Part shown: positions 9,643-18,849 of the stretch, piece by piece
Layout: every line of letters begins with the position of its first letter
Numbering within the stretch: the first letter of the stretch is position 1
NCBI GenBank assembly: GCA_902518705.1
Contig: CABYHW010000002.1
Location: forward strand, 1 to 64,000
DNA: 64,000 nt
Source of the DNA: an uncultured Alphaproteobacteria bacterium
GTDB lineage: Bacteria; Pseudomonadota; Alphaproteobacteria; HIMB59; GCA-002718135
Reading direction: 5' to 3'
Translations under genes and position numbers: made by a program
The notes under the pieces: generated by a model
The model's input: the letters and a program-made list of their open reading frames with translations, nothing else
Told to the model about the DNA's origin: nothing
Databases searched by the model: none

Positions 9643-11182
9643 TACTTACTTTCTCTGCACCAAATAGCTCAAAAAGAACATTATCGATAGAAGTTTGATA
9701 TGGAATAATTTCATTAATTGTTTCACCTTCTTTAACTAAATATGCTCTATCTGCAAGACCCATCACCTCTTCTAGTTCTGAAGATACCAATAAAATAGCT
9801 ACTCCTTTGGAAGAAAGATTGTTTATTAATTCATAAATTTTTCTCTTTGCTCCAACATCAATTCCTCTTGTAGGTTCATCTAATAAAATTAATTTTGGTG
9901 AATTAAAAATCCATTTTGCAAAAAGAACTTTTTGTTGATTCCCTCCTGAGTAAAAAGCAATATTTCCATTTGTTGATGTTGGTTTAATATCTAATAAATT
10001 TATTAGATCTTTAACAAGTTTAATTTCTTTTTGAGTATCTATAACTTGATTGTTACTGACATTTTTTAAGTTAGTAATTGAGATATTTGACTTTGTGTTT
10101 TGTGTAAATACTAAACCTAATTTTCTTCTATCCTCAGGTATCATTACAATACCTTTATTAATTGCATCTTCAACTTTTTTAAAATTAGTTATTTCATTTT
10201 CATATTTTATGCTTCCACTTTGAATTTGATCAATGCCAAAAATACTTCTTAATATTTCCGTTCTTCCACTGCCAACTAAGCCTAATAAACCAACAATTTC
10301 ACCTTTATTTATTGTTAAGTTTACATTTTTTACACCTGTATATGTTTTGATGTTTGATAATTCTAAAATTTTTTTATCAAATATTTTATTCTTCTTTTTA
10401 TTAGGAAAAGCAATTTCTTCTTTAGTACCAAGCATAGCCTCAACAATACTTGATTTCGTTTCATTTTGAATTTTAGATGAACGAATTAAGTTACCATCTC
10501 TTAATATTGATATTTTGTCACAAACTTCAATAATTGCGTCAAGGAAATGTGAAACATATATAATTAAATATCCTGATTTTTTTAATTTATGCATTAAATC
10601 ATGAAGTTTGATTACTTCATCATTTGTTAATGATGATGTAGGTTCATCCATAATAATTACTTTTGCATTTCTTGCTAAAGCTCTAATTATTTCAACTTTT
10701 TGTTGATCGGCAATACGTAAACTTGATACTTTTTGATTTGGATCAAGATTAAATCCAATTTTTTGATCAAGATCATTAAATAATTTTGTATTTTGTTTGC
10801 CTAAAATTCCATAATAATTTTCTTCAATTCCAAGAAATATATTATCATAAACAGTCATACCAGGAACCAAAGCTAATTCCTGATGTATCATTGCTATTCC
10901 ATTATCAAGCGCAATTTTAGATGACCATTTTTTGATTAAGTTATCATTAAGAAAAATTTTTCCGGAAGATAACTTATAGTGTCCGCCTATAATTTTTCCT
11001 AATGTTGATTTTCCAGCTCCATTTTGTCCAACTAATCCATGAATTTCACCTGAAGTAAATTCTAAATTAATGTTGTTTAGGACTGTTATCCCAGAAAAGG
11101 ATTTAGTGATATTTTTTAATGTTATTTTTGTTTTAGAACCTGAATTATTTTTTTCTAATTCAGGTTCTTTATTTGTATTCAT
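9635..11182 (-). CDS. Ribose-type sugar ABC transporter, tandem ATPase
   Basis: A 515-residue protein with two ABC ATPase halves, as in RbsA/MglA. Half 1 has the Walker A motif GQNGAGKST and Walker B IIMDEPTSSL. In half 2 the Walker A is degenerate (GLVGSGRTE), while the signature SGGNQQK and Walker B LILLDEPTRGID are good. This asymmetry is normal for the family. The two stretches after each signature carry the usual conserved blocks. Follows the binding protein gene after 24 bases; the last eight bases overlap the permease gene. Confidence 0.92.
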   Translation of the reverse strand: MNTNKEPELEKNNSGSKTKITLKNITKSFSGITVLNNINLEFTSGEIHGLVGQNGAGKSTLGKIIGGHYKLSSGKIFLNDNLIKKWSSKIALDNGIAMIHQELALVPGMTVYDNIFLGIEENYYGILGKQNTKLFNDLDQKIGFNLDPNQKVSSLRIADQQKVEIIRALARNAKVIIMDEPTSSLTNDEVIKLHDLMHKLKKSGYLIIYVSHFLDAIIEVCDKISILRDGNLIRSSKIQNETKSSIVEAMLGTKEEIAFPNKKKNKIFDKKILELSNIKTYTGVKNVNLTINKGEIVGLLGLVGSGRTEILRSIFGIDQIQSGSIKYENEITNFKKVEDAINKGIVMIPEDRRKLGLVFTQNTKSNISITNLKNVSNNQVIDTQKEIKLVKDLINLLDIKPTSTNGNIAFYSGGNQQKVLFAKWIFNSPKLILLDEPTRGIDVGAKRKIYELINNLSSKGVAILLVSSELEEVMGLADRAYLVKEGETINEIIPYQTSIDNVLFELFGAEKVSNE

Positions 11183-11206
11183 TTTTTGTTTACTAAAAAA
11201 TTTAAA

Positions 11207-12208
11207 TTAACCTCCCCATTCTGGTGTCCAGCTTGGATTAGCATCTAAAACTTCTTTAGTAATAATTGGATCAATACCAACAATTTCAGGTTTAGTAATA
11301 TCAATTACAGGATCAACATTTTCACCGTTAAGTGCAGCTATAACTGCCTTTGCAGCAAGGTATCCTTCTGAAAAAGGAACTCCTATAAAAGTTGCATCCC
11401 ATTGACCTGCCTTAATTGCATCAATAGCTACTTCAGCAGCACCTCCGCCCATTAAATACAAATCTTCTACATTGTAACCTGCATCTGCGAGTGCTATTTC
11501 AGCACCTAAAAGATGTTGATCTGCATTTGATAGAACTACATGAACATCCTTTGCTGATTGAAGCGCATCTGTCATACCAGTCAATGAAACATCTGGAGAA
11601 TAATTACCCTCAACAGTTGCAACTATTTTTATGTTAGATTCCTTACCCAAAATATCAAGGAAAGTATCGTATCTTAATTTATCAAATGGATAAATTTTTT
11701 GTCCAATCATTATAATTGTGTTACAAGGATCTTTGTCTGCACAATACTTCACCACTTCATTAGCTTGTAGAGTTGCTCCGTAAACTGGAGATCCAGCAGC
11801 TGTTGCTGTAAGTCCATTTACTTGTGGTTCTAAAGTAGTTAAATCAGGACCAATTGGAAAAAGACTTGTGGCAACTTTTATACCTGCATCTATAGCTTGT
11901 TCTATTGCACCTGCAATACCAACAGTATCATTTGGTACAACAACAAAACCATCAAATTTACCAGATGCTATTATGTCTTCTATTTGTCCATATTGTAATG
12001 TTGCATTAAATTCACCATTGAATATTTCTGCGTTAACATTTCCTGCTTCGCTTGCAGCTTTTTTTACACCTTCCCAGGTCGCTTGATTGTAACCGTTTTC
12101 ACTTGATGAAGCAAAAAAAGCAATATTCAAATTTGCTGCTGAAGAAGAAAATGAAAGAAAAAATACAAACAACGGCAATGCAAAAATTTGTATAATTTTA
12201 TTCTTCAT
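11207..12208 (-). CDS. Ribose-type sugar-binding protein
   Basis: A 333-residue periplasmic binding protein of the Peripla_BP_4 (RbsB-like) fold. It has an N-terminal signal peptide of about 24 residues (hydrophobic core then SSAA) followed by NIAFFASSSENGYNQATWEG, the usual first strand and helix. A perfect Shine-Dalgarno AGGAGGT lies on the minus strand at 12213-12219, five bases before the start, far stronger than for most genes here. First gene of the three-gene importer operon. Unlike the other three importers in the window, no hairpin separates it from the next gene. Confidence 0.9.
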   Translation of the reverse strand: MKNKIIQIFALPLFVFFLSFSSSAANLNIAFFASSSENGYNQATWEGVKKAASEAGNVNAEIFNGEFNATLQYGQIEDIIASGKFDGFVVVPNDTVGIAGAIEQAIDAGIKVATSLFPIGPDLTTLEPQVNGLTATAAGSPVYGATLQANEVVKYCADKDPCNTIIMIGQKIYPFDKLRYDTFLDILGKESNIKIVATVEGNYSPDVSLTGMTDALQSAKDVHVVLSNADQHLLGAEIALADAGYNVEDLYLMGGGAAEVAIDAIKAGQWDATFIGVPFSEGYLAAKAVIAALNGENVDPVIDITKPEIVGIDPIITKEVLDANPSWTPEWGG

Positions 12209-12418
12209 TTATACCTCCTAAAAGATTGTTTTACTTAATTTTTTTAAACTAATCATAATTACAATAACATTTCAAATATTAATGTCTAATTTCGAAGAAT
12301 TATCTTAAAAATTGATATTAATTTTTTGTAAAAAAATTTTAAAAAAATGATTTTTTACTGGAATTAAAGAATATTTTGATATTAACTATTCATTAAATAT
12401 CATTTTAATTTTTTAATT
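12209..12418. promoter_or_regulatory. Divergent intergenic region with a possible operator
   Basis: These 210 bases lie between the divergent binding-protein and hyuA genes, so both promoters must be here. The sequence is AT-rich with no ORF. An inverted repeat GATATT (12378-12383) / AATATC (12396-12401) with a 12-base spacer lies shortly before the hyuA start. Short AT-rich repeats can occur by chance in this background. No Shine-Dalgarno is evident for hyuA. Confidence 0.35.
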
Positions 12419-14431
12419 ATGTATAGAGTATCTGCAGATATAGGAGGAACATTTACTGACATAGTTGTCGATGATACTGAAAACAATAGTATTAAAACAA
12501 TCAAAGTGCTCTCAACACCAGAAAACCCAGCGAATGCAGTTTTCAATGGTTTAAATTCTAATCTAGAAATTGAAAATATAGATTTTATTGTCCATGGAAC
12601 AACTGTAGGTTTGAACGCTTTTTTAGAGAGAAAAGGTTCAAGAGTTTTATTAATAATGACAAAAGGAGTTAGTGATACATATACTATTGCTAGAGGAGAT
12701 AGAAAAGAATTATACAATGTCAGATATACAAAACCAGGAACACTTGTTCCAAGAAAAGATGTCTATGAAGTAGAAGAAAGGACTATGTGGGATGGATCTA
12801 TTAAAACAAAACTAAACGAAGATGATCTTTCTAATATTGCTGAAATAATAAATAAAAAAGATATTAAAGCAGTATCAATTTGTTTCTTGCATTCATATGT
12901 AAATCCTCAGCACGAAATTCAAAGTAGAAATTACCTATCAAAGCTTATCAAGGAAGATGTAGTGATTTCACTGTCCCATGAAATTGCAAGAGAGTGGAGA
13001 GAGTATGAAAGAGCCTCTACTGCCGTAATGAATAGTTACATTGGTCCAGTTACAAATAATTATTTAAAATCACTCCAAAAACAACTTGAAGGAAGTAATT
13101 ATAAAAAACCTCTTTATATAATGCAGTCTAATGGTGGTGTTATAAGAGCTGAGTCGGCGCTTGAACAACCCGTTAAAACTCTTTTATCTGGTCCTGTGGG
13201 AGGAACAATCGGAGGACAAGCCCTATCAAAATTAATTAAAAGGCCAAACTTAATTTGTGTTGATATGGGCGGAACATCTTTTGATATGAGTTTAATCATA
13301 AATGGAAAACCTTCAGTAACTAATGAAACTGAACAAGAATTCATTCCTTTATTAATTCCACTTGTAGATATTCATACAATAGGAGCTGGTGGAGGATCAG
13401 TTGCATGGTTAGAGAATGAAGCACTTAGAGTAGGCCCAAGAAGTGCAGGGGCTAATCCTGGACCAGCATGTTATGGTAAAGGTGGACAAGAACCAACTGT
13501 TACAGATGCAAACTTGTATCTAGGAAGACTTGGTAAAGAATCAAAACTTGGTGGTTGGATGGACTTAGATTTGAATGCCTCTGAGAGTGTTTTAAAAAGC
13601 TTATCTGAAAAATTAAATATATCTTCAACTGAATTAGCTGAGGGAATTTTGTCAATCATTAATGCCAAAATGGCTGATGCCATAAGAACTATTACTGTTA
13701 AAGAAGGAATAGATCCAAGAGAATTTAGTTTAGTAGCCTTTGGAGGCGCAGGTTCTATGCATGCTGTTTGGTTAGCTGAAGAACTTGAGATAAATGAAAT
13801 AATAGTTCCAAATGATCCTGGAACTTTCTCTGCGTGGGGTATGTTACAAACAGATATTAGAAGAGATTTGACTGTTAATTTTTATCAAAATTTTCAATCA
13901 TTAGAAAAAGAAAAACTTCTAGAAAATTTTAATAAGTTAAAAGATGAAGCAATAGCCTTATTAAAAAGTGAAAATGTTAATGAAAATGATATGAGTTTCA
14001 GCTTAACAGCAGATATGAGATATATTGGTCAGGAATACTACGTTAATGTTGATATTAGTGAACCTTTTGACTTAAATGAAATTAATAATAATTTTCACAA
14101 AACATATGAAAAGCAATACGGTCACTCAACCCCAGAAGGTCCAAGTGAATTTATAAATTTAAGATTAATTGCAACAGGAAAGATTAAAAAAACAGACTCT
14201 GTTAAGAGTATAGAAAATGATAAAACAATTAAAGATTCAAAAAGAAAAATTATTTTTAACCAAAAAGAATATGAAACAAAAATTTATGCAAGACATAATA
14301 TAAGAGTCAATGAAAGTTTTGAAGGACCAGCAGTAATTGAAGAATCAACTGCAACAACTGTTATTCCACCAAACTATTCAATTATAAAAGATGAATTCGG
14401 TAATATTATCATAACTAAGGATAAATCATGA
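12419..14431 (+). CDS. hyuA: Hydantoinase/oxoprolinase family, A subunit
   Basis: A 670-residue protein of the ATP-dependent hydantoinase/5-oxoprolinase A family. The N-terminus SADIGGTFTDIVV is the actin-like ATPase phosphate-1 loop, followed by VHGTTVGLNAFLERKG (about residues 59-74). The middle has GPVGGTIGG and DMGGTSFD, and later GGAGSMHA. Length is usual for HyuA. With HyuB it would open a cyclic amide (hydantoin, N-methylhydantoin, 5-oxoproline or a related lactam) at the cost of ATP. Substrate not determined. Overlaps hyuB by four bases (ATGA). Downstream proline-linked genes make a pyroglutamate or proline-derived substrate worth testing, but this is an inference. Confidence 0.88.
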   Translation: MYRVSADIGGTFTDIVVDDTENNSIKTIKVLSTPENPANAVFNGLNSNLEIENIDFIVHGTTVGLNAFLERKGSRVLLIMTKGVSDTYTIARGDRKELYNVRYTKPGTLVPRKDVYEVEERTMWDGSIKTKLNEDDLSNIAEIINKKDIKAVSICFLHSYVNPQHEIQSRNYLSKLIKEDVVISLSHEIAREWREYERASTAVMNSYIGPVTNNYLKSLQKQLEGSNYKKPLYIMQSNGGVIRAESALEQPVKTLLSGPVGGTIGGQALSKLIKRPNLICVDMGGTSFDMSLIINGKPSVTNETEQEFIPLLIPLVDIHTIGAGGGSVAWLENEALRVGPRSAGANPGPACYGKGGQEPTVTDANLYLGRLGKESKLGGWMDLDLNASESVLKSLSEKLNISSTELAEGILSIINAKMADAIRTITVKEGIDPREFSLVAFGGAGSMHAVWLAEELEINEIIVPNDPGTFSAWGMLQTDIRRDLTVNFYQNFQSLEKEKLLENFNKLKDEAIALLKSENVNENDMSFSLTADMRYIGQEYYVNVDISEPFDLNEINNNFHKTYEKQYGHSTPEGPSEFINLRLIATGKIKKTDSVKSIENDKTIKDSKRKIIFNQKEYETKIYARHNIRVNESFEGPAVIEESTATTVIPPNYSIIKDEFGNIIITKDKS

Positions 14432-16143
14432 AAAAAGCAGATCCAATTAGCACTGAAATAATTAGAAATGCATTTATTTCTATTGCACAAGATATGAATG
14501 CGGTTTTAATCAGAAGTGCTTACACTCCTGTTATTTATGAAGGTAAAGATTGTGTTGTAGCACTTTTAGATGAAAAAGGTGAAGTGTTGGGTCAATCTTC
14601 CGGCCTACCTTTATTTTTAGGTAATCTTCAAGTTTGTGTTCAAGAAACTGCTAAAATTTATGGATGGGACTATTTTAAAGAAGGTGATATTTTTTTTGTA
14701 AATGATTCTTTTTTTACTGGAACACATCTTAATGATATCACAATTTTTGCTCCAATTTTTTGGAATGGGCAGCTAGCAGGCTTCTCTGCTAGTAGAGCAC
14801 ATTGGTTGGATGTAGGTGCAAAGGATCCAGGTGGCTCAATGGATTCTTCTAATATTTACCAAGAAGGTTTTAGATGGCCTGTTACAAGATTATATGAAAA
14901 TAATGAACCAAAGAAAGAAATAATTGAATTTTTAAGAATCAATGGAAGATTTGGTTACTCATTAATTGGCGATATGAATGCTCAAATTGCAGCAGGTAAA
15001 ACTGGTGAAAAAAGATTTCAGGGAATACTTGATAGATTTGGTATCGATTTAGTTAAATCAGCAAGAGATGAAATTTTTAGACAATCTGAAGAATTAGAAA
15101 GAGAAGCAGTAAAAGCTATAAAGAATGGTACTTATTACGCTGATGGTTTTTTGGATGACGATGGTCTTGGCAGTGATCCGGTTAAGATCAACATGAAAGT
15201 AATCGTTGAAGATGAAAAAATAACAATTGACTTGGATGGTTCAGCAGATCAAACTCAAGGACCTGTTAACTGTGGATTTGCTCAAACAATTTCCGCATGC
15301 AGAGTAGCTTTTAAACTTCTAATTAATCCTAAAAGACCAGTTGATGGTGGTACATTTAAAACACTAGATGTAACTGCACCAAAGGGATCAATTTTCAAAG
15401 CTGAAGAACCTGCAGCTTGCCAGTGGTATTTTTCAAGTCTTGGATTGCTTATTGATGCCTTTGTAAAAGCACTTTCAGGATCAGCCAAGGAACTTTCAGC
15501 AGCAGCACATTATGGTGACTCGATGGTTATATTTATTGGAGGTGTCGATCCAAGAAATAATTTTCCTTTTTTATCTGTTGAACCAACTTGCGGAGGTTGG
15601 GGAGGTTTTCAAGGATCAGATGGAGCTGATGCTCTAATTAATAACGTCAATGGTGGTTTTAAGGATTTACCAATAGAGGTTTTTGAAAATAAGTATCCTG
15701 TTTCAATTTTTAATTATGGTTTTAGAGAAAATTCCGGTGGGCTTGGTAAATTCAGAGGAGGATCGGGACTGTATAGGGAATACACAATAAATACTGATGG
15801 ATTTGTTTCACTGTGGTTCGAAAGATCTGTTACTCCCGCTTGGGGTTTATTTGGTGGGAAAGATGGAATGCCACCAAATGTAAATATTAAAATACCCGAT
15901 TCACCAGAAAAAAATATTTTAAAAGCAAACGGATTACAAATCAAAAATGGAACAGTTTTAACAACACATACCGGAGGAGGAGGAGGTTTCGAAGAGCCTC
16001 TTGAAAGACAACCTGAAGATGTTTTAAAAGATGTACAAAATAGGTATGTTTCAATAGAGAAGGCAAAAGAGGATTATAAAGTTGTTATTACTAAAAACCT
16101 TGAAATTGATCATAAAGCAACAGAAGATTTAAGAAAAAAATAA
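14428..16143 (+). CDS. hyuB: Hydantoinase/oxoprolinase family, B subunit
   Basis: A 571-residue HyuB-type protein, the partner of HyuA in ATP-dependent cyclic amide hydrolysis. Key motifs are IRSAYTPVIYEGKDCVVALLD near residues 26-45, FFVNDSFFTGTHLNDI (about 90-105), and ASRAHWLDVGAKDPGG (about 128-143), which contain the histidine and aspartates typical of the family. The C-terminal region has GGGGFEEPLERQPEDVLKDV, also diagnostic. The start overlaps the hyuA stop by four bases, so the pair is translationally coupled. Length is normal. Confidence 0.9.
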   Translation: MKKADPISTEIIRNAFISIAQDMNAVLIRSAYTPVIYEGKDCVVALLDEKGEVLGQSSGLPLFLGNLQVCVQETAKIYGWDYFKEGDIFFVNDSFFTGTHLNDITIFAPIFWNGQLAGFSASRAHWLDVGAKDPGGSMDSSNIYQEGFRWPVTRLYENNEPKKEIIEFLRINGRFGYSLIGDMNAQIAAGKTGEKRFQGILDRFGIDLVKSARDEIFRQSEELEREAVKAIKNGTYYADGFLDDDGLGSDPVKINMKVIVEDEKITIDLDGSADQTQGPVNCGFAQTISACRVAFKLLINPKRPVDGGTFKTLDVTAPKGSIFKAEEPAACQWYFSSLGLLIDAFVKALSGSAKELSAAAHYGDSMVIFIGGVDPRNNFPFLSVEPTCGGWGGFQGSDGADALINNVNGGFKDLPIEVFENKYPVSIFNYGFRENSGGLGKFRGGSGLYREYTINTDGFVSLWFERSVTPAWGLFGGKDGMPPNVNIKIPDSPEKNILKANGLQIKNGTVLTTHTGGGGGFEEPLERQPEDVLKDVQNRYVSIEKAKEDYKVVITKNLEIDHKATEDLRKK

Positions 16144-16147
16144 CTTT

Positions 16148-16642
16148 GTGATTAATTTAAATCAAAAACTTATTAAAGATATAAAAAAAGAAAATGAAAA
16201 AACTTTTTATAAAAAAATTGATAAAATTGTTCATTCTTTAATAGGGCATAAACTAATCACATTCACAGTTATTGATGAAAAATTAAAATTTTGCGAAAGA
16301 GTATATTCAAATAATAATAAAATATATCCAATACTTGGTCAAAAAAAAATGCCAAAAAATATCTGGTCAACTAAAGTTCTTAAAAATAAACAACATTTTA
16401 TTTGCAAATCAAAACAAGAGATTAAAAAAATATTTTTTGATTATGAGATAATTTTTTCGTTAGGATGTGGTTCAATAATCAATTTATTAATTCTTTTTCA
16501 AGGAAGGCCAATAGGAACTGTAAATATCCTAAATAAAGAAAACCACTATTCAGATAAAGATTTAAAAAAAATTGATTTTCTTACTGTTTTTTTAATTCCT
16601 TTTTTTATTAAACATCAACTAAAAATGGAGAAAAAAATATAA
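16148..16642 (+). CDS. Small GAF-domain-like protein
   Basis: A 164-residue soluble protein with a GTG start at 16148 (four bases after hyuB). It has a central pattern ITFTVIDEKLKFCERVYSNN and later IINLLILFQGRPIGTVNILNKENHYSD, which is the typical last strand and loop of GAF domains (small-molecule-binding sensor fold). No output domain is fused. Similar stand-alone GAF proteins sit next to hyuA/hyuB genes in other alphaproteobacteria, as I recall. It shares one base with the following M24 gene. It could be a subunit or a regulator; function unknown. Confidence 0.6.
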   Translation: MINLNQKLIKDIKKENEKTFYKKIDKIVHSLIGHKLITFTVIDEKLKFCERVYSNNNKIYPILGQKKMPKNIWSTKVLKNKQHFICKSKQEIKKIFFDYEIIFSLGCGSIINLLILFQGRPIGTVNILNKENHYSDKDLKKIDFLTVFLIPFFIKHQLKMEKKI

Positions 16643-17733
16643 TGATAGAAAAATTACAAAGATTGCTTAATGATAAAAAAAATGAATTAGATGCATTTGC
16701 TTTAGTCCCTGGTCCAAATTTTAGACATATAACTGGCGGTCAATTTTTTTTAATGGAACGCCCCTTTGTGCTAATAATTTCAAAGTCTCATAAGCCAGTT
16801 GCTATAGTTCCTGTTTTGGAGGTTTCTAACTTTATTAATTTAAATTTTGATGCTGAAATTATTGAATGGCAAGATAACGATGGATTTCAAAGTGCTTTTA
16901 ATAAAGCTTTTGAATTATTAGGTAATAATTTTACTTTAGGAATTGAAGGTCAATTAATGAGGGCATTCGAGATGCAGGCAATTATGCAAGCTTCAGAAGG
17001 AATTAAAATAAAAAATGCTCATAAAATAATTAGTAAAATACGATTACATAAAAAAAAATATGAAGTTGAAAATATACGTAAAGCTGTAGATATAGCTGAA
17101 CAAACTCTTAGTGATACTATTAATTTTGTTAAAGAGGGAAGAACTGAAATTGAAATTAAAAAATATCTTATGCAAAAATTATTAGAAGTTGGTGCAAATG
17201 ATATTGCATTCGAGCCACTTGTTTTAGCTGGTTCAAATTCTGCATTATGTCATGGTCACTCTAGAGATGATTATCAAATAAAAAAAGGTGATTGTATTTT
17301 ATTTGATTTTGGCGCCAATGTTAATGGTTATAACTCTGATATTACTAGAACTTTCTTCTTAGGTTCAGTCAATGAAGAAAATAGAAACATGTACGATGTT
17401 GTCTATAAAGCAAACTCAGTTGGAAGGAAAGTTTCAAAACCTGGGATTTCTATGCATGACTTAGATGATAACGTTATGAAAATTCTAGAAGCGTCAAATT
17501 TTAAACAATATATAGTTCATAAAACTGGCCATGGATTAGGAATGGATGTACATGAAGATCCATATGTAATGAGAAAAAATCATGAATTATTAGAAGAGGG
17601 GATGGTAATTACAATAGAACCGGGTTTGTATAAAGAAAATCATTTAGGAATAAGAATTGAAGATGATGTTCTTATAACTAATAACTCTTGTGAATCATTG
17701 ACAACTTTTAGTAGAGAACTAAAAATAATTTAG
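16642..17733 (+). CDS. M24 metallopeptidase, Xaa-Pro dipeptidase/creatinase-like
   Basis: A 363-residue pita-bread-fold protein. All five metal ligands are present: D222 and D233 in FDFGANVNGYNSDITRTF, H297 in KTGHGLG, E326 in TIEPGLY and E340 in GIRIEDDV. A creatinase-type N-terminal domain precedes it. Complete ligands suggest a metal-dependent Xaa-Pro peptidase rather than metal-free creatinase. Proline released from peptides could go to PutA at 18850. The related ectoine hydrolase is an alternative. Shares one base with the GAF gene and ends 12 bases before the enolase-superfamily gene. Confidence 0.83.
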   Translation: MIEKLQRLLNDKKNELDAFALVPGPNFRHITGGQFFLMERPFVLIISKSHKPVAIVPVLEVSNFINLNFDAEIIEWQDNDGFQSAFNKAFELLGNNFTLGIEGQLMRAFEMQAIMQASEGIKIKNAHKIISKIRLHKKKYEVENIRKAVDIAEQTLSDTINFVKEGRTEIEIKKYLMQKLLEVGANDIAFEPLVLAGSNSALCHGHSRDDYQIKKGDCILFDFGANVNGYNSDITRTFFLGSVNEENRNMYDVVYKANSVGRKVSKPGISMHDLDDNVMKILEASNFKQYIVHKTGHGLGMDVHEDPYVMRKNHELLEEGMVITIEPGLYKENHLGIRIEDDVLITNNSCESLTTFSRELKII

Positions 17734-17745
17734 TTAATTATTTTC

Positions 17746-18849
17746 ATGAAAATAAATAATATAAAAGTTTATCAGATTGATATTCCTCTGATAGAAAAAG
17801 CATATAAGTGGGCTAATGAAAATATAGTTAATAATTTTGATTGTACAATCGTAGTTATTGAAACAGATAATAATATTCAAGGAGTAGGGGAGGTTTGTAA
17901 CTTAGGATCATCTTACTTACCAGCATATTCAAAAGGTGTTAGATCAGGAATTTTAGAAATTGGAAAAAATTTAATAGGAAAAGATCCTACAAATATAAAT
18001 ACAATCAATATAGAGATGGACAAAAGTTTATATGGACATCCATATGTAAAATCACCAATTGATATGGCCTGTTGGGATATAATAGGAAAATATTATAAAG
18101 CTCCTATTTGGCAACTCTTTGGAGGTAAGTATGGAGAAACCATTAGTCTATACAGAGCTATATCTCAAGAAGATCCTGAGCAGATGAAAGAAAGTGTAAA
18201 ACAATACAAAAGTGAGGGATATCAAAAATTTCAATTAAAAGTAGGTGGCTATTATCAGGAAGATATTGAAAGAATTAAACAAGTTGATTCTATACTTAAT
18301 GATAGCAATATCTTAGTTGCTGACGCAAATACAGGGTGGAAAACTCATGAGGCACTTAAGGTAATAGATAAAACATGTCATTTAAATATCTATTATGAAC
18401 AACCTTGCGAAACTTATAATGAATGTCTATTGATAAGAGAGAAAAATAATCGGCCTTTTATTCTAGATGAAAGTATTTTTTCATTAAATAGTTTTTTAAC
18501 TGCTTATAAAGATAAAGCAATGGATATCATTAATCTTAAAATTAGTAAATTAGGTGGTCTGACTAAAAGTAAACAAATTAGAGATTTATGTGTTGAGCTT
18601 AATATTCCTATGACCATCGAAGACTCTTGGGGCGGTGATATAGCAACAGCGGCCATATCACATTTAGCACATAGCACTCCTATAGATTACCGCTTTTCTT
18701 CAACAGATTTTAATAGTTATAATGCTATTAGTTATTCTGAAGGATCACCGCAAAGAATAAATGGACAATTTAAGGCTTCAGACAGTTATGGTCTTGGAGT
18801 AGTATTAGATTTTACGAAATTAGGTAAACCAAAGTTTATAATTAGTTAA
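17746..18849 (+). CDS. Enolase-superfamily enzyme, muconate-lactonizing subgroup (proline-betaine epimerase/hydroxyproline dehydratase-like)
   Basis: A 367-residue TIM-barrel enzyme. Metal ligands D193 (VADANTGW), E218 (YYEQP) and D241 (ILDES) and the acid/base lysines K165 (FQLKVGG) and K265 (NLKISKLGG) are visible. The first lysine of the usual KxK is Gln (Q163), which as I recall also varies in HpbD, the 4-hydroxyproline betaine 2-epimerase. The segment HPYVKSPIDMACWDI and the tail SYGLGVVLD also resemble HpbD and cis-3-hydroxyproline dehydratase. Its end is directly against PutA, on the opposite strand. A role in feeding proline-type compounds to PutA is inferred; the exact reaction is unknown. 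Confidence 0.72.
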   Translation: MKINNIKVYQIDIPLIEKAYKWANENIVNNFDCTIVVIETDNNIQGVGEVCNLGSSYLPAYSKGVRSGILEIGKNLIGKDPTNINTINIEMDKSLYGHPYVKSPIDMACWDIIGKYYKAPIWQLFGGKYGETISLYRAISQEDPEQMKESVKQYKSEGYQKFQLKVGGYYQEDIERIKQVDSILNDSNILVADANTGWKTHEALKVIDKTCHLNIYYEQPCETYNECLLIREKNNRPFILDESIFSLNSFLTAYKDKAMDIINLKISKLGGLTKSKQIRDLCVELNIPMTIEDSWGGDIATAAISHLAHSTPIDYRFSSTDFNSYNAISYSEGSPQRINGQFKASDSYGLGVVLDFTKLGKPKFIIS